Assembly: GCF_013822155.1 (NCBI RefSeq)
Contig: NZ_PNJW01000009.1
Coordinates: 1 to 64,000, forward strand
Length of the DNA stretch: 64,000 nucleotides
Direction of reading: 5' to 3'
Origin: Flavobacterium sp.
GTDB lineage: Bacteria; Bacteroidota; Bacteroidia; Flavobacteriales; Flavobacteriaceae
Below are positions 63,584 through 64,000 of this stretch, one piece after another. A program made the position numbers and the translations under genes. Each line of letters begins with the position of its first letter. Position 1 is the first letter of the stretch. The notes under the pieces are model-generated. The model had not been told where the DNA came from. It saw only the letters and a program-made list of their open reading frames with translations, and ran no database searches.

Positions 63584-64000
63584 ATGAAAAAATTAATTTC
63601 TCTTTTTACACTCCTTTTTATTTGCAGTACTTCACTCCTTCACAGTCAGGATAGACAAACTCCAAACAAAATAAAAGTTTCAGGAAAAGTGATTGACAAA
63701 TCTACTTCACAACCCTTAGAATACGCCACCATTGTTTTTCAAAATACTAAAAAACCGGAAATGGTAACAGGCGGAATCACCAACAACAAAGGGGAATTTG
63801 ACATCGAAATCAATGCCGGAATGTATGACATCAGAGTGGAATTTATTTCTTTCAAAACCGTAGAATTTAAACAACGTAATTTACAGTCAAACACTAATTT
63901 AGGAACTATCACTTTAGCCGATGATGCAACCCAATTAGACGGTGTTGAATTACGTGCCGAACGTTCAACCGTAGATATTAAACTCGACAAACGTGTGTAC
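63584..64000 (+). CDS. Surface receptor with CarboxypepD_reg-like domain, TonB-dependent type, 5' part
   Basis: This gene is open to the window end, with 139 residues visible. A signal peptide (ending TSLLHSQ) is followed by a carboxypeptidase-regulatory-like domain (KVSGKVIDKSTSQPLEYATIVFQN, then GGITNNKGEFDIEINAGMYDIRVEFISFKTVEFK near residues 31-100). The end looks like the start of a plug region (LDGVELRAERSTVDIKLDKRVY). This is how TonB-dependent outer-membrane receptors begin in Bacteroidota. A reverse-strand frame here is a shadow. The C-terminal barrel is not visible. Confidence 0.8.
   Translation, partial: MKKLISLFTLLFICSTSLLHSQDRQTPNKIKVSGKVIDKSTSQPLEYATIVFQNTKKPEMVTGGITNNKGEFDIEINAGMYDIRVEFISFKTVEFKQRNLQSNTNLGTITLADDATQLDGVELRAERSTVDIKLDKRVY

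Noticed and set aside
1..64000. CRISPR arrays, tRNA or rRNA genes, prophage or insertion sequences
   Set aside because: I saw no regularly spaced repeats, no tRNA-like cloverleaf or rRNA sequence, and no transposase, integrase or phage structural genes.

Overview
The window reads as chromosome of a member of the Flavobacteriaceae (Bacteroidota), most like Flavobacterium. The evidence is AT-rich intergenic DNA, promoters of the Bacteroidota type (TTG, then TAnnTTTG 17-20 bases on), signal peptides ending in 'AQ', many lipoproteins, a one-protein hybrid two-component system, and OmpA with thrombospondin-3 repeats. I saw no rRNA, tRNA, CRISPR array, insertion sequence or prophage.

Layout. 1-4157 (minus): part of a Pel-like exopolysaccharide operon, pelF > pelG > GH114-type glycosidase > membrane protein cut by the window edge. 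4541-11751: an orphan SF2 helicase, nhaA with two small membrane-protein genes, a hotdog thioesterase, an OmpA-family porin and a META-domain lipoprotein. 12078-22238: a predicted amidoligase island. A plus-strand arm carries an esterase, an ATP-grasp ligase, a YbdK/GCS2 carboxylate-amine ligase, a class I amidotransferase and a second ATP-grasp-like protein. A convergent minus-strand arm carries an esterase with an N-terminal CBM48-like domain, an M17 aminopeptidase and a third ATP-grasp ligase. 22454-32223: housekeeping genes (gcvT, yebC, an MsbA-like ABC exporter, a cysteine synthase-like enzyme, an S9 peptidase, ybaB, threonine aldolase, and prfB with an intact +1 programmed frameshift).

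32363-37282: an AraC regulator, a DUF779 protein and an aldehyde dehydrogenase. The dehydrogenase promoter has a 21-bp-phased direct repeat that looks like an AraC-type operator. A biotin-dependent carboxyltransferase follows. 37494-42324: an OFA-family transporter, a decayed signal-peptide gene, an RluA pseudouridine synthase with a long N-terminal extension, and two secreted proteins of unknown function.

42519-57088 (plus): a 1377-residue hybrid two-component regulator followed by a long co-directional series. It encodes a secreted protein of unknown function, exported NTF2/SnoaL-like proteins, an exported RidA-like lipoprotein, an SDR enzyme, an AmpG-like MFS transporter, a proline-iminopeptidase-like lipoprotein, a DUF418 membrane protein, and an SGNH-like plus MBOAT pair. 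The promoter right after the regulator carries two copies of TGCAAT-N4-TGACAT, 32 bp apart, the second ending 10 bp before the -7 box. This is a likely binding site for the regulator's AraC-type output domain. There is no SusC/SusD pair, so it is not an ordinary polysaccharide utilisation locus. 57128-61002: two secreted peptidases (S9 and M1). 61059-64000: menE-like and CPBP-protease genes (minus), an ArsC-family reductase, and the start of a surface receptor running off the window.

The two systems most worth a second look are the amidoligase island and the operon controlled by the hybrid two-component system.
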